In this document: positions 1 through 8,849 of the stretch, piece by piece
Numbering within the stretch: position 1 is the stretch's first letter
Layout of the letters: every line of letters begins with the position of its first letter
Assembly: GCA_964481425.1 (NCBI GenBank)
Contig: CAYZTM010000015.1
Span: 33,507 to 97,506 of the forward strand
DNA: 64,000 bases
Source of the DNA: MKUN01 sp964481425
GTDB taxonomy: Bacteria > Bacteroidota > Bacteroidia > Chitinophagales > Chitinophagaceae
Direction: 5' to 3'
Translations under genes and position numbers: made by a program
Notes under the pieces: model-generated
What the model was told of the DNA's origin: nothing
Seen by the model: the letters and a program-made list of their open reading frames with translations, nothing else
Database searches by the model: none

Positions 1-1000
1 GCGGTTGCTGCCTGTACTGCCGGGCGCCATGAGTAAGGTGTTTTATTCCGATAACGGTTCCACTGCTGTTGAGGTGGCCATAAAGATGGCATTGCAATAC
101 TGGAGTAACAAAGGAATAAAAAAACAAAAAGTGATTGCCATTGAAGGGGCTTATCATGGTGATACTTTCGGCGCGATGTCAGTAAGTGAAAGGAGCATTT
201 TTACTGCACCGTTCGATGAAAAATTGTTTGATGTAGCGTTCATTCCTTTCCCACACAGGGGTGGGGAAGAGGCAAGCTTCGTGGCTTTGGAAGACCTGTT
301 ACAGGACAATGAAATTGCGGCCTTCATTGCAGAACCATTGGTGCAGGGCACTGCGGGTATGCGTATCTATAGCCCGGAGGTACTGGAGCAATATTTCCGC
401 CTCTGTAAAAAGTATAATGCACTGATCATTGCCGACGAGGTGATGACCGGGTTTGGCAGAACCGGCAATTTGTTCGCTTGCGACACTGTTGAAACAGGCC
501 CCGATATGGTATGCCTGTCCAAAGGACTTACCGGGGGCACTATGGCAATGGGTATTACCGCAACTACGCAGGATGTATATGATGCCTTTTATGATGACGA
601 TATGCTGAAGACCTTATACCATGGACACTCCTACACGGCAAATCCCATAAGCTGTACTGCGGGTCTCGCCAGTCTTGATCTGACCCTTGATGAGGCTTGC
701 ACCGCAGACAGGGAACGTATCGGGCGCTCCTACCTGCAATTTATGGATACCATAGCAGGCCATGAAAAAATAAGGGATATGCGAAGGTGTGGCACCATAC
801 TGGCAATAGAGCTCAATACATCGTCGCCTACGTCTTATACCAGCGCCCAAAGGGACAGTATCTATAAGTTTTTTATTGATAGGGGTATATTGTTAAGGCC
901 CTTAGGCAATATCATATATTTAATGCCGCCCTATTGTATTACAGACGATGAGCTGCAGTATATTTACAGCGCGATCCGGGAACTTTTAACTACTCTTTGA
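1..1000 (+). CDS. bioA: Adenosylmethionine-8-amino-7-oxononanoate aminotransferase, 5' end cut by the window
   Basis: Cytosolic PLP enzyme of biotin synthesis that transaminates KAPA to DAPA with S-adenosylmethionine as amino donor. The reading frame is open from the first bases of the window, so the N-terminal part (roughly 80-100 residues, judging from the usual length near 420) lies outside. Visible marks are the class-III aminotransferase stretch DEVMTGFGRTGNLFAC and the BioA-like PLP-lysine segment CLSKGLTGGTMAMG, whose lysine codon is at 521-523. That TGGTM context separates BioA from ornithine- or GABA-type transaminases. The gene ends 19 bases before a ferritin-like gene on the same strand, probably in the same operon. 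Confidence 0.93.
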   Translation, partial: RLLPVLPGAMSKVFYSDNGSTAVEVAIKMALQYWSNKGIKKQKVIAIEGAYHGDTFGAMSVSERSIFTAPFDEKLFDVAFIPFPHRGGEEASFVALEDLLQDNEIAAFIAEPLVQGTAGMRIYSPEVLEQYFRLCKKYNALIIADEVMTGFGRTGNLFACDTVETGPDMVCLSKGLTGGTMAMGITATTQDVYDAFYDDDMLKTLYHGHSYTANPISCTAGLASLDLTLDEACTADRERIGRSYLQFMDTIAGHEKIRDMRRCGTILAIELNTSSPTSYTSAQRDSIYKFFIDRGILLRPLGNIIYLMPPYCITDDELQYIYSAIRELLTTL

Positions 1001-1019
1001 GACAGATATAACAGACGCC

Positions 1020-1667
1020 ATGGCTGAGAACCTTAAGAAACAACTGGAATTGATAGTGGAGATGCCTGAACTTCATGCTCGGTGGCTGAATAGCCTTTCG
1101 CTGATGGAGAATACAGGCGCAAGGAAGATATCACGTTTTGAAGATCCGGTACATACGGACATCATTGTGCTGAAACATGCAGCTGAAGAGGCCAGGCATG
1201 CCTACTACCTGAAAAAGCAGATCGCAAAGCTACACTTCGAATGTCCTGATTATAGTTTCCAATACCTGCTGGCACCAATGCGCAGCTATCAATACCTGCG
1301 CGAATTGGATGCTGCCGCATGCAGGTACCTGCGCGAGGGAAAAGGGTATGCCGGCAGGCAGCTATTTTTTGGTGCTTACCTGCTGGTGACCTATGCCATA
1401 GAAGTGCGTGCCGATGAGCTATATGGCACTTACCAGGAGGTTTTAACCGCAGCCCGCAGTAAGGTCAATGTAAAATCCATAATTGCAGAAGAAGAGGGGC
1501 ACCTGGAAGAAATGATCCGCATGCTCGAAAATTTCCACCCGGACTGGCTGCAAATGGCTACAGCGATCAGGGAAAAAGAATCCACTCTTTTCAATCAATG
1601 GCTGGCTGCTGTAAAAAAGGATGTACAACACGCCATTACAGCTAAGATAACCTCAGCCTACAATTAA
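1020..1667 (+). CDS. Ferritin-like putative diiron protein downstream of bioA
   Basis: A 215-residue, mostly helical soluble protein with no signal peptide. It carries the spacing of a ferritin-like diiron site: E30, then E57-x-x-H60 (EEARH), E128, and E158-x-x-H161 (EEEGH), one set per helix of a four-helix bundle. Families with this pattern store iron or use two irons for oxidation chemistry. It starts 19 bases after bioA on the same strand, so a link to biotin synthesis is a reasonable inference but is not shown by sequence. The gene ends 5 bases before the stop of the convergent prfC. The exact family was not identified. Confidence 0.75.
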   Translation: MAENLKKQLELIVEMPELHARWLNSLSLMENTGARKISRFEDPVHTDIIVLKHAAEEARHAYYLKKQIAKLHFECPDYSFQYLLAPMRSYQYLRELDAAACRYLREGKGYAGRQLFFGAYLLVTYAIEVRADELYGTYQEVLTAARSKVNVKSIIAEEEGHLEEMIRMLENFHPDWLQMATAIREKESTLFNQWLAAVKKDVQHAITAKITSAYN

Positions 1668-1672
1668 TACTG

Positions 1673-3265
1673 CTATTTCGCCATCGCGGTCTTGAACTCG
1701 GAAGTGAAATGAAACTCGATATCCGGGTTGTTCTGGCGTTCCGTGTTCAGGAACCATTCACTTTGTGCCAGGTACACTAAGTTGCCGTCTTTATCTTCCA
1801 TGATATTGGACTGTTTAAAGCGGATGAAATCATCGATCGCTTTTTTGTCCCCGGTTATCCAGCAGGCCTTATAGAAGGAAAGCGGAACAAAGGCGCACGA
1901 GGCACCATATTCCTGCAGTAGCCTGTATTGTATCACCTCAAATTGCAGTTCCCCTACGCAACCAATTATTTTGCGGTTGCCCCCATGTTGTGTGAAGAGT
2001 TGTGCAACACCCTCATCCGTAAGCTGACTGATACCCTTTTCCAGTTGTTTGGTCTTCATTGGGTCTTTGTTCACCAGTTCCTTGAACAGTTCGGGAGAGA
2101 ATGTCGGGATGCCCGTGAATTTCAGGTCTTCGCCTTCCGTAAGGGTATCTCCTATTTTAAAATTTCCTGTATCGAAAAGGCCTACCACATCGCCGGGGAA
2201 AGCTTCTTCAATTACGTCTTTCTCGCGAGCAAGGAAGGAATAGGGATTACTGAAACGCACGTCCTTGCCTGTGCGGGTATGGCGGAAATAAGTATTGCGT
2301 GCAAAACGTCCTGAACACACACGAAGAAACGCGATACGGTCGCGGTGGCGTGGGTCCAGGTTGGCATGTATCTTAAAGATAAAGCCGGTGAATTTTGGCT
2401 CGTTCGGCTCCACCCTGCGTTTATCGGTATCCCGCCCCAGGGGCACAGGGGCTACGTGGATAAAGGTGTCTAATAGTTCTTTTACCCCGAAATTGTTCAC
2501 GGCACTACCGAAGAACACCGGGGCGACTTTACCTGCCAGGTAAGCTTGTGTATCCAGTTCTCCATACACGCCGTCGAGCAGTTCTACATCTTCCCGCAAT
2601 TGGCTGGCATCCCGTTCGCCAACCTTCTCGTCAAGCATGGGGTCCTGTATATCAGGTATGGGTACGGTGTTGTCCTCAGTTGCTTTTTGGTTGGCGGTAA
2701 AAAGATTCAGGCTTTTGTCGAACAGGTTATAGACCCCCTTGAACTCTTTACCCATATTTATGGGCCAGGAGAGGGGGTGCAGGGATATTTTCAGCTCTTT
2801 TTCTATTTCGTCAACCAGGTCGAAGGGGTATTTGCCGTCACGGTCCAGTTTGTTCACGAATACAATGACCGGTGTATCGCGCATACGGCACACTTCCACC
2901 AGTTTGCGGGTCTGCTCTTCCACACCATTTACACTGTCTATGACCAGTATTACGCTGTCTACCGCTGTCAGGGTGCGGTAGGTATCCTCGGCAAAGTCCT
3001 TGTGACCGGGGGTGTCCAGCAGGTTGATCAGCACATCTTTATACTCAAAGCTCATTACCGATGTGGCTACCGATATACCACGCTGTCGTTCTATTTCCAT
3101 AAAGTCGGAAGTAGCATGTTTTTTGATTTTATTACTTTTCACGGCGCCTGCCACCTGTATGGCACCACCAAACAGCAGTAGTTTTTCGGTAAGAGTGGTC
3201 TTACCGGCATCCGGGTGCGATATGATGGCAAAGGTCCTCCGCCGGTTTATTTCTTTTTCGTACAT
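1673..3265 (-). CDS. prfC: Peptide chain release factor 3
   Basis: Translational GTPase of 530 residues, the usual RF3 length, that recycles RF1/RF2 from the ribosome after termination. G1 is SHPDAGKTT (residues 16-24), G3 DTPGHKDF (85-92) and G4 NKLD (139-142). The segment RQRGISVATSVMSF is the RF3-type switch region, and it separates this protein from EF-G and LepA. The C-terminal half (VGELQFEVIQYRLLQEY) is also RF3-like. It is convergent with the upstream ferritin-like gene and appears to be a single-gene transcript. Many overlapping open frames on the opposite strand are shadows of this gene. Confidence 0.96.
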   Translation of the reverse strand: MYEKEINRRRTFAIISHPDAGKTTLTEKLLLFGGAIQVAGAVKSNKIKKHATSDFMEIERQRGISVATSVMSFEYKDVLINLLDTPGHKDFAEDTYRTLTAVDSVILVIDSVNGVEEQTRKLVEVCRMRDTPVIVFVNKLDRDGKYPFDLVDEIEKELKISLHPLSWPINMGKEFKGVYNLFDKSLNLFTANQKATEDNTVPIPDIQDPMLDEKVGERDASQLREDVELLDGVYGELDTQAYLAGKVAPVFFGSAVNNFGVKELLDTFIHVAPVPLGRDTDKRRVEPNEPKFTGFIFKIHANLDPRHRDRIAFLRVCSGRFARNTYFRHTRTGKDVRFSNPYSFLAREKDVIEEAFPGDVVGLFDTGNFKIGDTLTEGEDLKFTGIPTFSPELFKELVNKDPMKTKQLEKGISQLTDEGVAQLFTQHGGNRKIIGCVGELQFEVIQYRLLQEYGASCAFVPLSFYKACWITGDKKAIDDFIRFKQSNIMEDKDGNLVYLAQSEWFLNTERQNNPDIEFHFTSEFKTAMAK

Positions 3266-3375
3266 GAGCTTTAAAGAGGTGCAAAGGTCGGAAAATTGAA
3301 TGTTTTATCCATAATTTATTACCACAATGTGGAATACTTATGCCTTGTCTCTGACTATATATAAATCCCCTATGT

Positions 3376-3394
3376 TATATTTGTTATAAGGAGG
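3376..3394 (+). promoter_or_regulatory. Bacteroidota -7 box and strong ribosome binding site before the 3403 gene
   Basis: TATATTTG at 3376-3383 matches the Bacteroidota -7 consensus TAnnTTTG. AAGGAGG at 3388-3394 lies 8 bases before the ATG, an unusually strong Shine-Dalgarno for this phylum. No good -33 TTTG was found at the normal distance. The very short leader fixes the start at 3403. Confidence 0.5.
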
Positions 3395-3402
3395 GCTTAT
3401 AT

Positions 3403-3951
3403 ATGGCTGCAAACCGACTACACGACGACCTGCTACACGATTTCAAAGATCAAAAGGAACTGATCTCGGAACAGATAAAGATAATCGAGCCTATAGCCGA
3501 ATCGCTCAGCAGGCCTGCTGCAGTGCATTTGCTGGGACAGGGTACACTCATTGTCATGGAGATAATCTGTTATGCCTTGTTCCTGGGCTGCATTGCAGCA
3601 TCGGTGTTGGTGGGTACAGTAGTGCCCTTCAGCCTGCTCGATGATATATATACATCCCTGCCCTTAGCCAGTGAAAGCAGGCACTATGTAGTGCTGGTTA
3701 GTTTCGCCTTACATGCACTTGTTATTGTTGCCGGCTTTTTGTTCCTCATCATTGCGTTCAATCTATCCAGTATCCGGAAGAAGAACAAGATACTAAGTGT
3801 AGCCGGCAAACACCTGAAAACGCTTGTAGGGCAACATCTAAAACGGAAGGCCGCCATAGATACAATAGAGCAGCGGCACTTTATGGAACTGCCGGTGGTG
3901 CAGGTCAACCAACGTATTAATGAGATACCTAATCCCGGCTACGGGGAATAA
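3403..3951 (+). CDS. Two-helix inner-membrane protein of unknown function
   Basis: A 182-residue protein with a charged N-terminal helix, two predicted membrane spans (about 48-72 and 95-120) and a basic C-terminal tail (RKKNK..., HLKRK). No catalytic motif is visible and the family was not recognised. The start is supported by a good ribosome binding site 8 bases upstream. The stop lies 32 bases before dnaG on the same strand, so the two may be co-transcribed, although nothing links it to replication. Confidence 0.7.
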   Translation: MAANRLHDDLLHDFKDQKELISEQIKIIEPIAESLSRPAAVHLLGQGTLIVMEIICYALFLGCIAASVLVGTVVPFSLLDDIYTSLPLASESRHYVVLVSFALHALVIVAGFLFLIIAFNLSSIRKKNKILSVAGKHLKTLVGQHLKRKAAIDTIEQRHFMELPVVQVNQRINEIPNPGYGE

Positions 3952-3983
3952 GTAATTAGGCGCTAATCCTGTAACTTAGCAAA

Positions 3984-5933
3984 ATGATCGCCCCCTCCTC
4001 CATACAGGAAGTGCTGAACCGTGCAGATATAGTAGATGTAGTGGGGCAGTTTGTACGCCTTAAGAAGCGCGGAGCGAACTACATAGCCAATTGTCCTTTC
4101 CATCATGAGAAGACCCCTTCCTTTTCAGTATCGGCATCCAAGGGTATTTATAAATGTTTTGGCTGTGGTAAGGCCGGCAACGTGGTCACCTTTATACAGG
4201 AGCATGAAAAACTGACCTATCCCGAGGCTATTCGCTGGCTGGCCGACTATTACAAAATAACGCTTGAAGAAACAGAGCGGAGCCCCGAGCAGCAACAAAA
4301 GCAGCTGGCCGAGGAAAGCCTGCGCATACTCAATGAGTTTGCAGCACAGCATTTTCACGATACATTATTGGAAACTGAAGAAGGGCAGGATATCGGGCTC
4401 TCTTATTTCAAGCAAAGGGGGTTCCGCAAAGATATCATCGAGCGGTTCCGGCTTGGATATAACCCGGAGAACGGGGATAACTTTTTTAAAGCGGCTACAC
4501 AAAAAGGATATGGCCCGGAACTGCTGGAAAAGGCGGGCCTGGTCAGGAACCGTAATGGTATCCATCATGATACCTACCGTGGCCGTGTGATATTCCCTAT
4601 ACAGAGCATGACGGGCCGCGTGCTGGGTTTCGGTGCGCGTATACTCAAGAAGAATGATAAGGCGCCTAAGTACATCAATACTCCTGAGAACGAGCTTTAT
4701 GTAAAGAGCCGGGTACTTTATGGCATGTACCAGTCGCGGCAGGCCATTGGCAAGCTCGACGAGTGCTTCCTGGTGGAGGGTTATACGGATGTCATCTCAT
4801 TGCACCAGGGCGGGGTAGAAAATGTGGTGGCCAGTAGCGGCACTTCGCTCACCGAGGACCAGCTGCGCCTGATAGGGCAGCTTACCAAAAATCTTACTAT
4901 CCTGTATGATGGTGATGCCGCCGGTGTGCGTGCTGCCCTGCGAGGATTGGATATGGCGCTTTCGCAGAGCTTTAATGTGCAGTTGGTACTGCTACCCGAG
5001 GGCGATGATCCGGACAGTTTCATACAAAAGTCAGGTGCTGCTGGTTTCCATGAATATGTAAAGGAACATAAGCAGGATGTAATTGGTTTTCGGCTGGAAG
5101 TGGGCATGCAGGAAGCCGGCACCGACCCGGTAAAGCGGTCGAAGCTGGTGAACGAAGTAGCGGAAAGCATATCGCGCATTAATAAGGCTGAGGATTTTTC
5201 ATTACAGGACCACTATATAAGAGAGGCTTCAAGAAAGCTAAGCGTTGACGAGGCAGGACTGATCAACCTGGTCAATAAATACATCCGTGAGCGGGTGGAG
5301 CAGGAACGCAGACACCAGCGAAAAGAAGAAGCCATACCACAGGCAGAGACAATAGAGATACCCAAAGAAGAGCCGCTGCAACATCTGAATATTGATGAGC
5401 AACAGGAATGGCAATTGCTTAAAGTACTGATAGAACATGGTAATAGTAACTATGAAGGTTATCCAAATGCGGCTGCCTTCATTTTTGACCGTGTGGATAC
5501 GGACTTGCTTGAAAACCCGGTGGTGAGTAAGGTGTTTACTGAGTGTTCCGCGTACCAGGAACAGAATGGCTCCGTACCTCAATTGAGTTTCTTTGTCAAT
5601 TATCCCGAGGCTGAAGTGCAGAAGAACCTTGTATCATTGCTGCACGAAAAGAATGAGGTGAGCACAGGCTGGAAAGAAAAACATGGTATTGATACCTATC
5701 CTGATGCGCTGAACTACATTAACGATATAGATAGCTCGCTTGCCTACTTCGAGTTAAAAAAGATACTCATCATGGAGGAAGAGCTTGCCAAACGCATCAG
5801 CGAAGAACGGGATGCCGCGCGGCAGACCATGTTGCTGGAGCATGTGTTGCGGTTGCGCTCCATGAAACACGATATCGTAAAGAAACATGAGACCGTAACG
5901 CTTAGTCTCAAACGTAAAGGCACCGCCTTTTAG
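3984..5933 (+). CDS. dnaG: DNA primase
   Basis: Synthesises RNA primers at the replication fork. The 649-residue chain has the expected order. The N-terminal zinc ribbon has C37, H40, C58 and C61 (CPFHHEKTPSFSV ... CFGCG). A catalytic core follows, then a TOPRIM domain with its acidic glutamate in FLVEGYTDV (from residue 262) and LYDGDAAG. The C-terminal region is longer and more charged than in E. coli and would be the helicase-binding part. It reads convergently with the PKD-domain surface-protein gene, whose stop begins only 5 bases downstream. It is not part of a sigma-factor operon within this window. Confidence 0.97.
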   Translation: MIAPSSIQEVLNRADIVDVVGQFVRLKKRGANYIANCPFHHEKTPSFSVSASKGIYKCFGCGKAGNVVTFIQEHEKLTYPEAIRWLADYYKITLEETERSPEQQQKQLAEESLRILNEFAAQHFHDTLLETEEGQDIGLSYFKQRGFRKDIIERFRLGYNPENGDNFFKAATQKGYGPELLEKAGLVRNRNGIHHDTYRGRVIFPIQSMTGRVLGFGARILKKNDKAPKYINTPENELYVKSRVLYGMYQSRQAIGKLDECFLVEGYTDVISLHQGGVENVVASSGTSLTEDQLRLIGQLTKNLTILYDGDAAGVRAALRGLDMALSQSFNVQLVLLPEGDDPDSFIQKSGAAGFHEYVKEHKQDVIGFRLEVGMQEAGTDPVKRSKLVNEVAESISRINKAEDFSLQDHYIREASRKLSVDEAGLINLVNKYIRERVEQERRHQRKEEAIPQAETIEIPKEEPLQHLNIDEQQEWQLLKVLIEHGNSNYEGYPNAAAFIFDRVDTDLLENPVVSKVFTECSAYQEQNGSVPQLSFFVNYPEAEVQKNLVSLLHEKNEVSTGWKEKHGIDTYPDALNYINDIDSSLAYFELKKILIMEEELAKRISEERDAARQTMLLEHVLRLRSMKHDIVKKHETVTLSLKRKGTAF

Positions 5934-5938
5934 ATCGG

Positions 5939-8251
5939 TTACCTCAATAAGACCACATTTCCCTGCTTGCTTTCGGTTGAACCATCTTTGTAAATAGCCT
6001 CTACGGTATACGCGTAGGTGTCGCTTGGTTGGGGCGTGTTTTTGTAAGTGCCATCCCAGCCAATGAGCAGGTCGTCGGTTTCGAAGACTACCTGTCCCCA
6101 GCGATTATATACCTTAAATACCGCGGATGATACACCTACGCCATGGCAATAAAGAATATCGTTCATGCCATCGCCGTTGGGGCTGAAGGCCTTGGGTACA
6201 TCTATCAGTTTGGTCCTTATAGCGTCTATCCATTTGCACACAATACCCGGGCAGTTATTGGTGTCGCTGGCGGTGAGGCATACTTTGTAGTGGCCACTGG
6301 CATTATACAATTTGATCGGGTTCCTGATAGAATCAGTAGTGCCCTCGCCAAAATCCCAGGCAAAATATACTGCGTTGGATGGAGATAGGTTTATGAAACG
6401 GGTCGCACTGTCCCGTTCCGGTGTCAGCGGATAGTAAGTAAAATCAGGGTTCATGGTGTAATCGATGGTAAAGTGATGACTGAAGGTATCCTTACAACCG
6501 GCTGCATTTTCTACTACTAACGTTGCATCGTTTGGCCCAGTTTCCTGGTAAGTGTGTATAACAGGGTTACTGCTGTCACGGCTGTTGTTGTCAAAGAACC
6601 AGTAGTACTGTGCAGCAGTATCGCCCATATTGTAAATGGCAGTTAGCTGGGCCGATTTACAATCAATTACCGAATCTGTTATACCATAATCGATGTTTAC
6701 AGGCAAATTGAATGAATGGCTGAAGGTGTCAGAGCATCCCGGTACTGATGTGGCTATAAGTATTGCATTATGGTCACCCGGTTGACTGAAGGTTTGTGTT
6801 ACAGGTGTATTGCTGCCGGTAATCGTATCATCAAATATCCAGTGGAACTGGGTGGCGGGGTCTCCGCTAACGAAGTTCGCACTAAGCTTTGCCGTCTTAC
6901 AGTCGATCACTGAGTCGCTTATGGAGTAATCTATATTGACACTAAGATTAGCTGTGTAGGTAAATGTGTCTTTACAGCCTTGCGGGCTGGTAAGTACCAG
7001 CGTCACAGGGTGAGCCCCGCTCTGTGTATATACATGCGTAGTGGGATTGGTAGCAGCAGTACTGTTGTCGTCGAATATCCAAAGGAACTGGCTTGCGTTG
7101 TCGCCGCTTTGGTAAGTAGCGGTGAAAGTTGTAGAGAGGCAGTTGACCGGTGCATCTGCTATGCTGTAATTCATACCCGGTGGAAAGTTGATGGTCACCT
7201 GTGTATAGGTAGTATCATTACATCCGTTCAGGGTAGTTACCAGGCGCACGTTGTAGGTCCCTTGTGCGGTGTAGGTATGTTGTGGATTTTGCAGGTTCGA
7301 TGTGCCGTTGTCGCCAAAGTCCCATGCATATTGCGTAGGTACATCTCCATTATTGGTAGTTGTGAAATAGGCCGTAGCGCTGCCACAGGATGTGGTTACG
7401 GTATTTGTAACAGCAGGGTCCATGTTCACCACTTTTAAATAGACAGAGTCTTTAGTCGTGCAGTGTTCCTGGAACTTAATATCGTCGATGGCAAAATCAT
7501 TACCGCCGGCTGCGGTCTGTGCATCATAGATACAGATGTCAACCGAAGTATTCGCGCCACTGTACCAGGTGGCAAAAAATTCTGTCCACAAGCCTGTAGT
7601 AAGTGGTAATTGCAATGGGCTGCCGAACAGTACATTGTTGATCTCGAACTGTAATTGTGCCGGGTTACCACTGGCAGAACAGTTGGCGCCCCAGGCCGAT
7701 AGGTCATAATTGGTATTAGGTTGTACTGCAAATGTTTGGCACCACACATTAATAGGTGATGATGCTCCGTTCACCACCATCATGTTGCCATTACCGGTAG
7801 TATGATCACCAAAAGAGGCAAACCCGTCATGCACATTATGAGGATTTGTTGTAATCGTATAAAGACCTTCGGGGTATAATACATTAGGGGCAGGCGCTAC
7901 ATAAGTATAGCTGCTGCTGAAATCTACATTACCACTTTCAAAATCGCCATTCAATACAGAATTAGCCGCAAGTACCGCTTCAATAGTCAGGGTATACAAC
8001 ATGGATGTGTTGGCTACACTGGCGATTGGGTTGATGATATTGGGATCGGAAAGCCCGATCGAGGGTGTCCACGTTGTGTCTGTTGTACGGTCGACCGTTG
8101 ATGTGTCAAGACTGGGATTAAGCTGCACCTGGCTGTTGTGGCATACAGTTATGGTATCCGGCAGGTTAAGTATGGTAACACATTGTGCTTTAGGCTGGTA
8201 GTAGGCCAAAAGACATAGGATCAATGCGGCGGCTGAGTATCGTAAGCGCAT
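5939..8251 (-). CDS. Secreted PKD-repeat protein with T9SS type B (gliding-associated) C-terminal domain
   Basis: Large extracellular protein with a signal peptide (residues about 1-23, ending KAQC). Then come a carbohydrate-binding-like region with DFAIDDIKF, and about five PKD-type beta-sandwich repeats. The first is canonical (YAWDFGDNGTSN) and the later ones are variants with WIFDD or WFFDN in place of WDFGD. The C-terminal stretch from VPKAFSPNGDGMND through YNRWGQVVFE is the CHU_C / type B sorting domain that directs export by the type IX system and surface attachment. The start was set at the second methionine (8251) because it gives a clean signal peptide. An upstream ATG at 8278 would add nine residues. 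It probably acts as an adhesin or structural surface protein. Confidence 0.88.
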   Translation of the reverse strand: MRLRYSAAALILCLLAYYQPKAQCVTILNLPDTITVCHNSQVQLNPSLDTSTVDRTTDTTWTPSIGLSDPNIINPIASVANTSMLYTLTIEAVLAANSVLNGDFESGNVDFSSSYTYVAPAPNVLYPEGLYTITTNPHNVHDGFASFGDHTTGNGNMMVVNGASSPINVWCQTFAVQPNTNYDLSAWGANCSASGNPAQLQFEINNVLFGSPLQLPLTTGLWTEFFATWYSGANTSVDICIYDAQTAAGGNDFAIDDIKFQEHCTTKDSVYLKVVNMDPAVTNTVTTSCGSATAYFTTTNNGDVPTQYAWDFGDNGTSNLQNPQHTYTAQGTYNVRLVTTLNGCNDTTYTQVTINFPPGMNYSIADAPVNCLSTTFTATYQSGDNASQFLWIFDDNSTAATNPTTHVYTQSGAHPVTLVLTSPQGCKDTFTYTANLSVNIDYSISDSVIDCKTAKLSANFVSGDPATQFHWIFDDTITGSNTPVTQTFSQPGDHNAILIATSVPGCSDTFSHSFNLPVNIDYGITDSVIDCKSAQLTAIYNMGDTAAQYYWFFDNNSRDSSNPVIHTYQETGPNDATLVVENAAGCKDTFSHHFTIDYTMNPDFTYYPLTPERDSATRFINLSPSNAVYFAWDFGEGTTDSIRNPIKLYNASGHYKVCLTASDTNNCPGIVCKWIDAIRTKLIDVPKAFSPNGDGMNDILYCHGVGVSSAVFKVYNRWGQVVFETDDLLIGWDGTYKNTPQPSDTYAYTVEAIYKDGSTESKQGNVVLLR

Positions 8252-8401
8252 ACTATGAATTGTCTTGAATCTTAACAAAGTACAGAATATTTCACTCTTT
8301 TGCTATTAAGACATGTGATATTGATAACTTCGTTTGGATGGTTCATCCTTGTTGAGTAATAACAACTGTATATCCGGTTCATTTTTAATTGTTTATGTAA
8401 T

Positions 8402-8773
8402 ATGCGCATTCAAAACGTTGTACCCGTTCTCAGGATATTTGATTATGCTAAAGCAAAAGAGTTTTATGTGGATTGGCTGGGTTTTAGGGTAGAATGGGAA
8501 CATACCTTCGCCGAAAATATGCCCATATATATGGAAGTATCGCTGGGTGGCATCGTGTTGCACCTTAGCGAGCATTATGGCGACTGTTCGCCGGGAGCCA
8601 AAGTATTCCTTGAGTGTACGGGCCTGGAGGCGTATCACCGAATGCTTACCGAAAAGAATTATAAATATTACAAGCCCGAGGTTAAAATGACCCCCTGGGG
8701 TGGCAATGCATTGGTCATGGAGCTAATAGATCCCTTCGGGAATCGTATCACTTTCAAAGAAAGCCCGGAGTAA
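8402..8773 (+). CDS. Glyoxalase/bleomycin-resistance (VOC) family protein
   Basis: A 123-residue single VOC module: beta-alpha-beta start VVPVLRIFDYAKAKEFYVDWLGF, middle GGIVLHLSEHYGD, and end ELIDPFGNRITF. The pattern resembles the antibiotic-binding bleomycin-resistance subfamily rather than lactoylglutathione lyase. The substrate cannot be told from sequence. It stands alone between a divergent surface-protein gene and an MFS pump gene on the same strand. Confidence 0.85.
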   Translation: MRIQNVVPVLRIFDYAKAKEFYVDWLGFRVEWEHTFAENMPIYMEVSLGGIVLHLSEHYGDCSPGAKVFLECTGLEAYHRMLTEKNYKYYKPEVKMTPWGGNALVMELIDPFGNRITFKESPE

Positions 8774-8849
8774 GCTCCTTTAAAATGTGGATATGTTTTT
8801 TTTAAACACATTTTCGCCCTCATTATCTTGCAGCAGTTAATTACAATAT

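Noticed and set aside
1928..3181. Long + strand frames inside prfC
   Set aside because: These are shadows of a gene with full GTPase motifs on the other strand.
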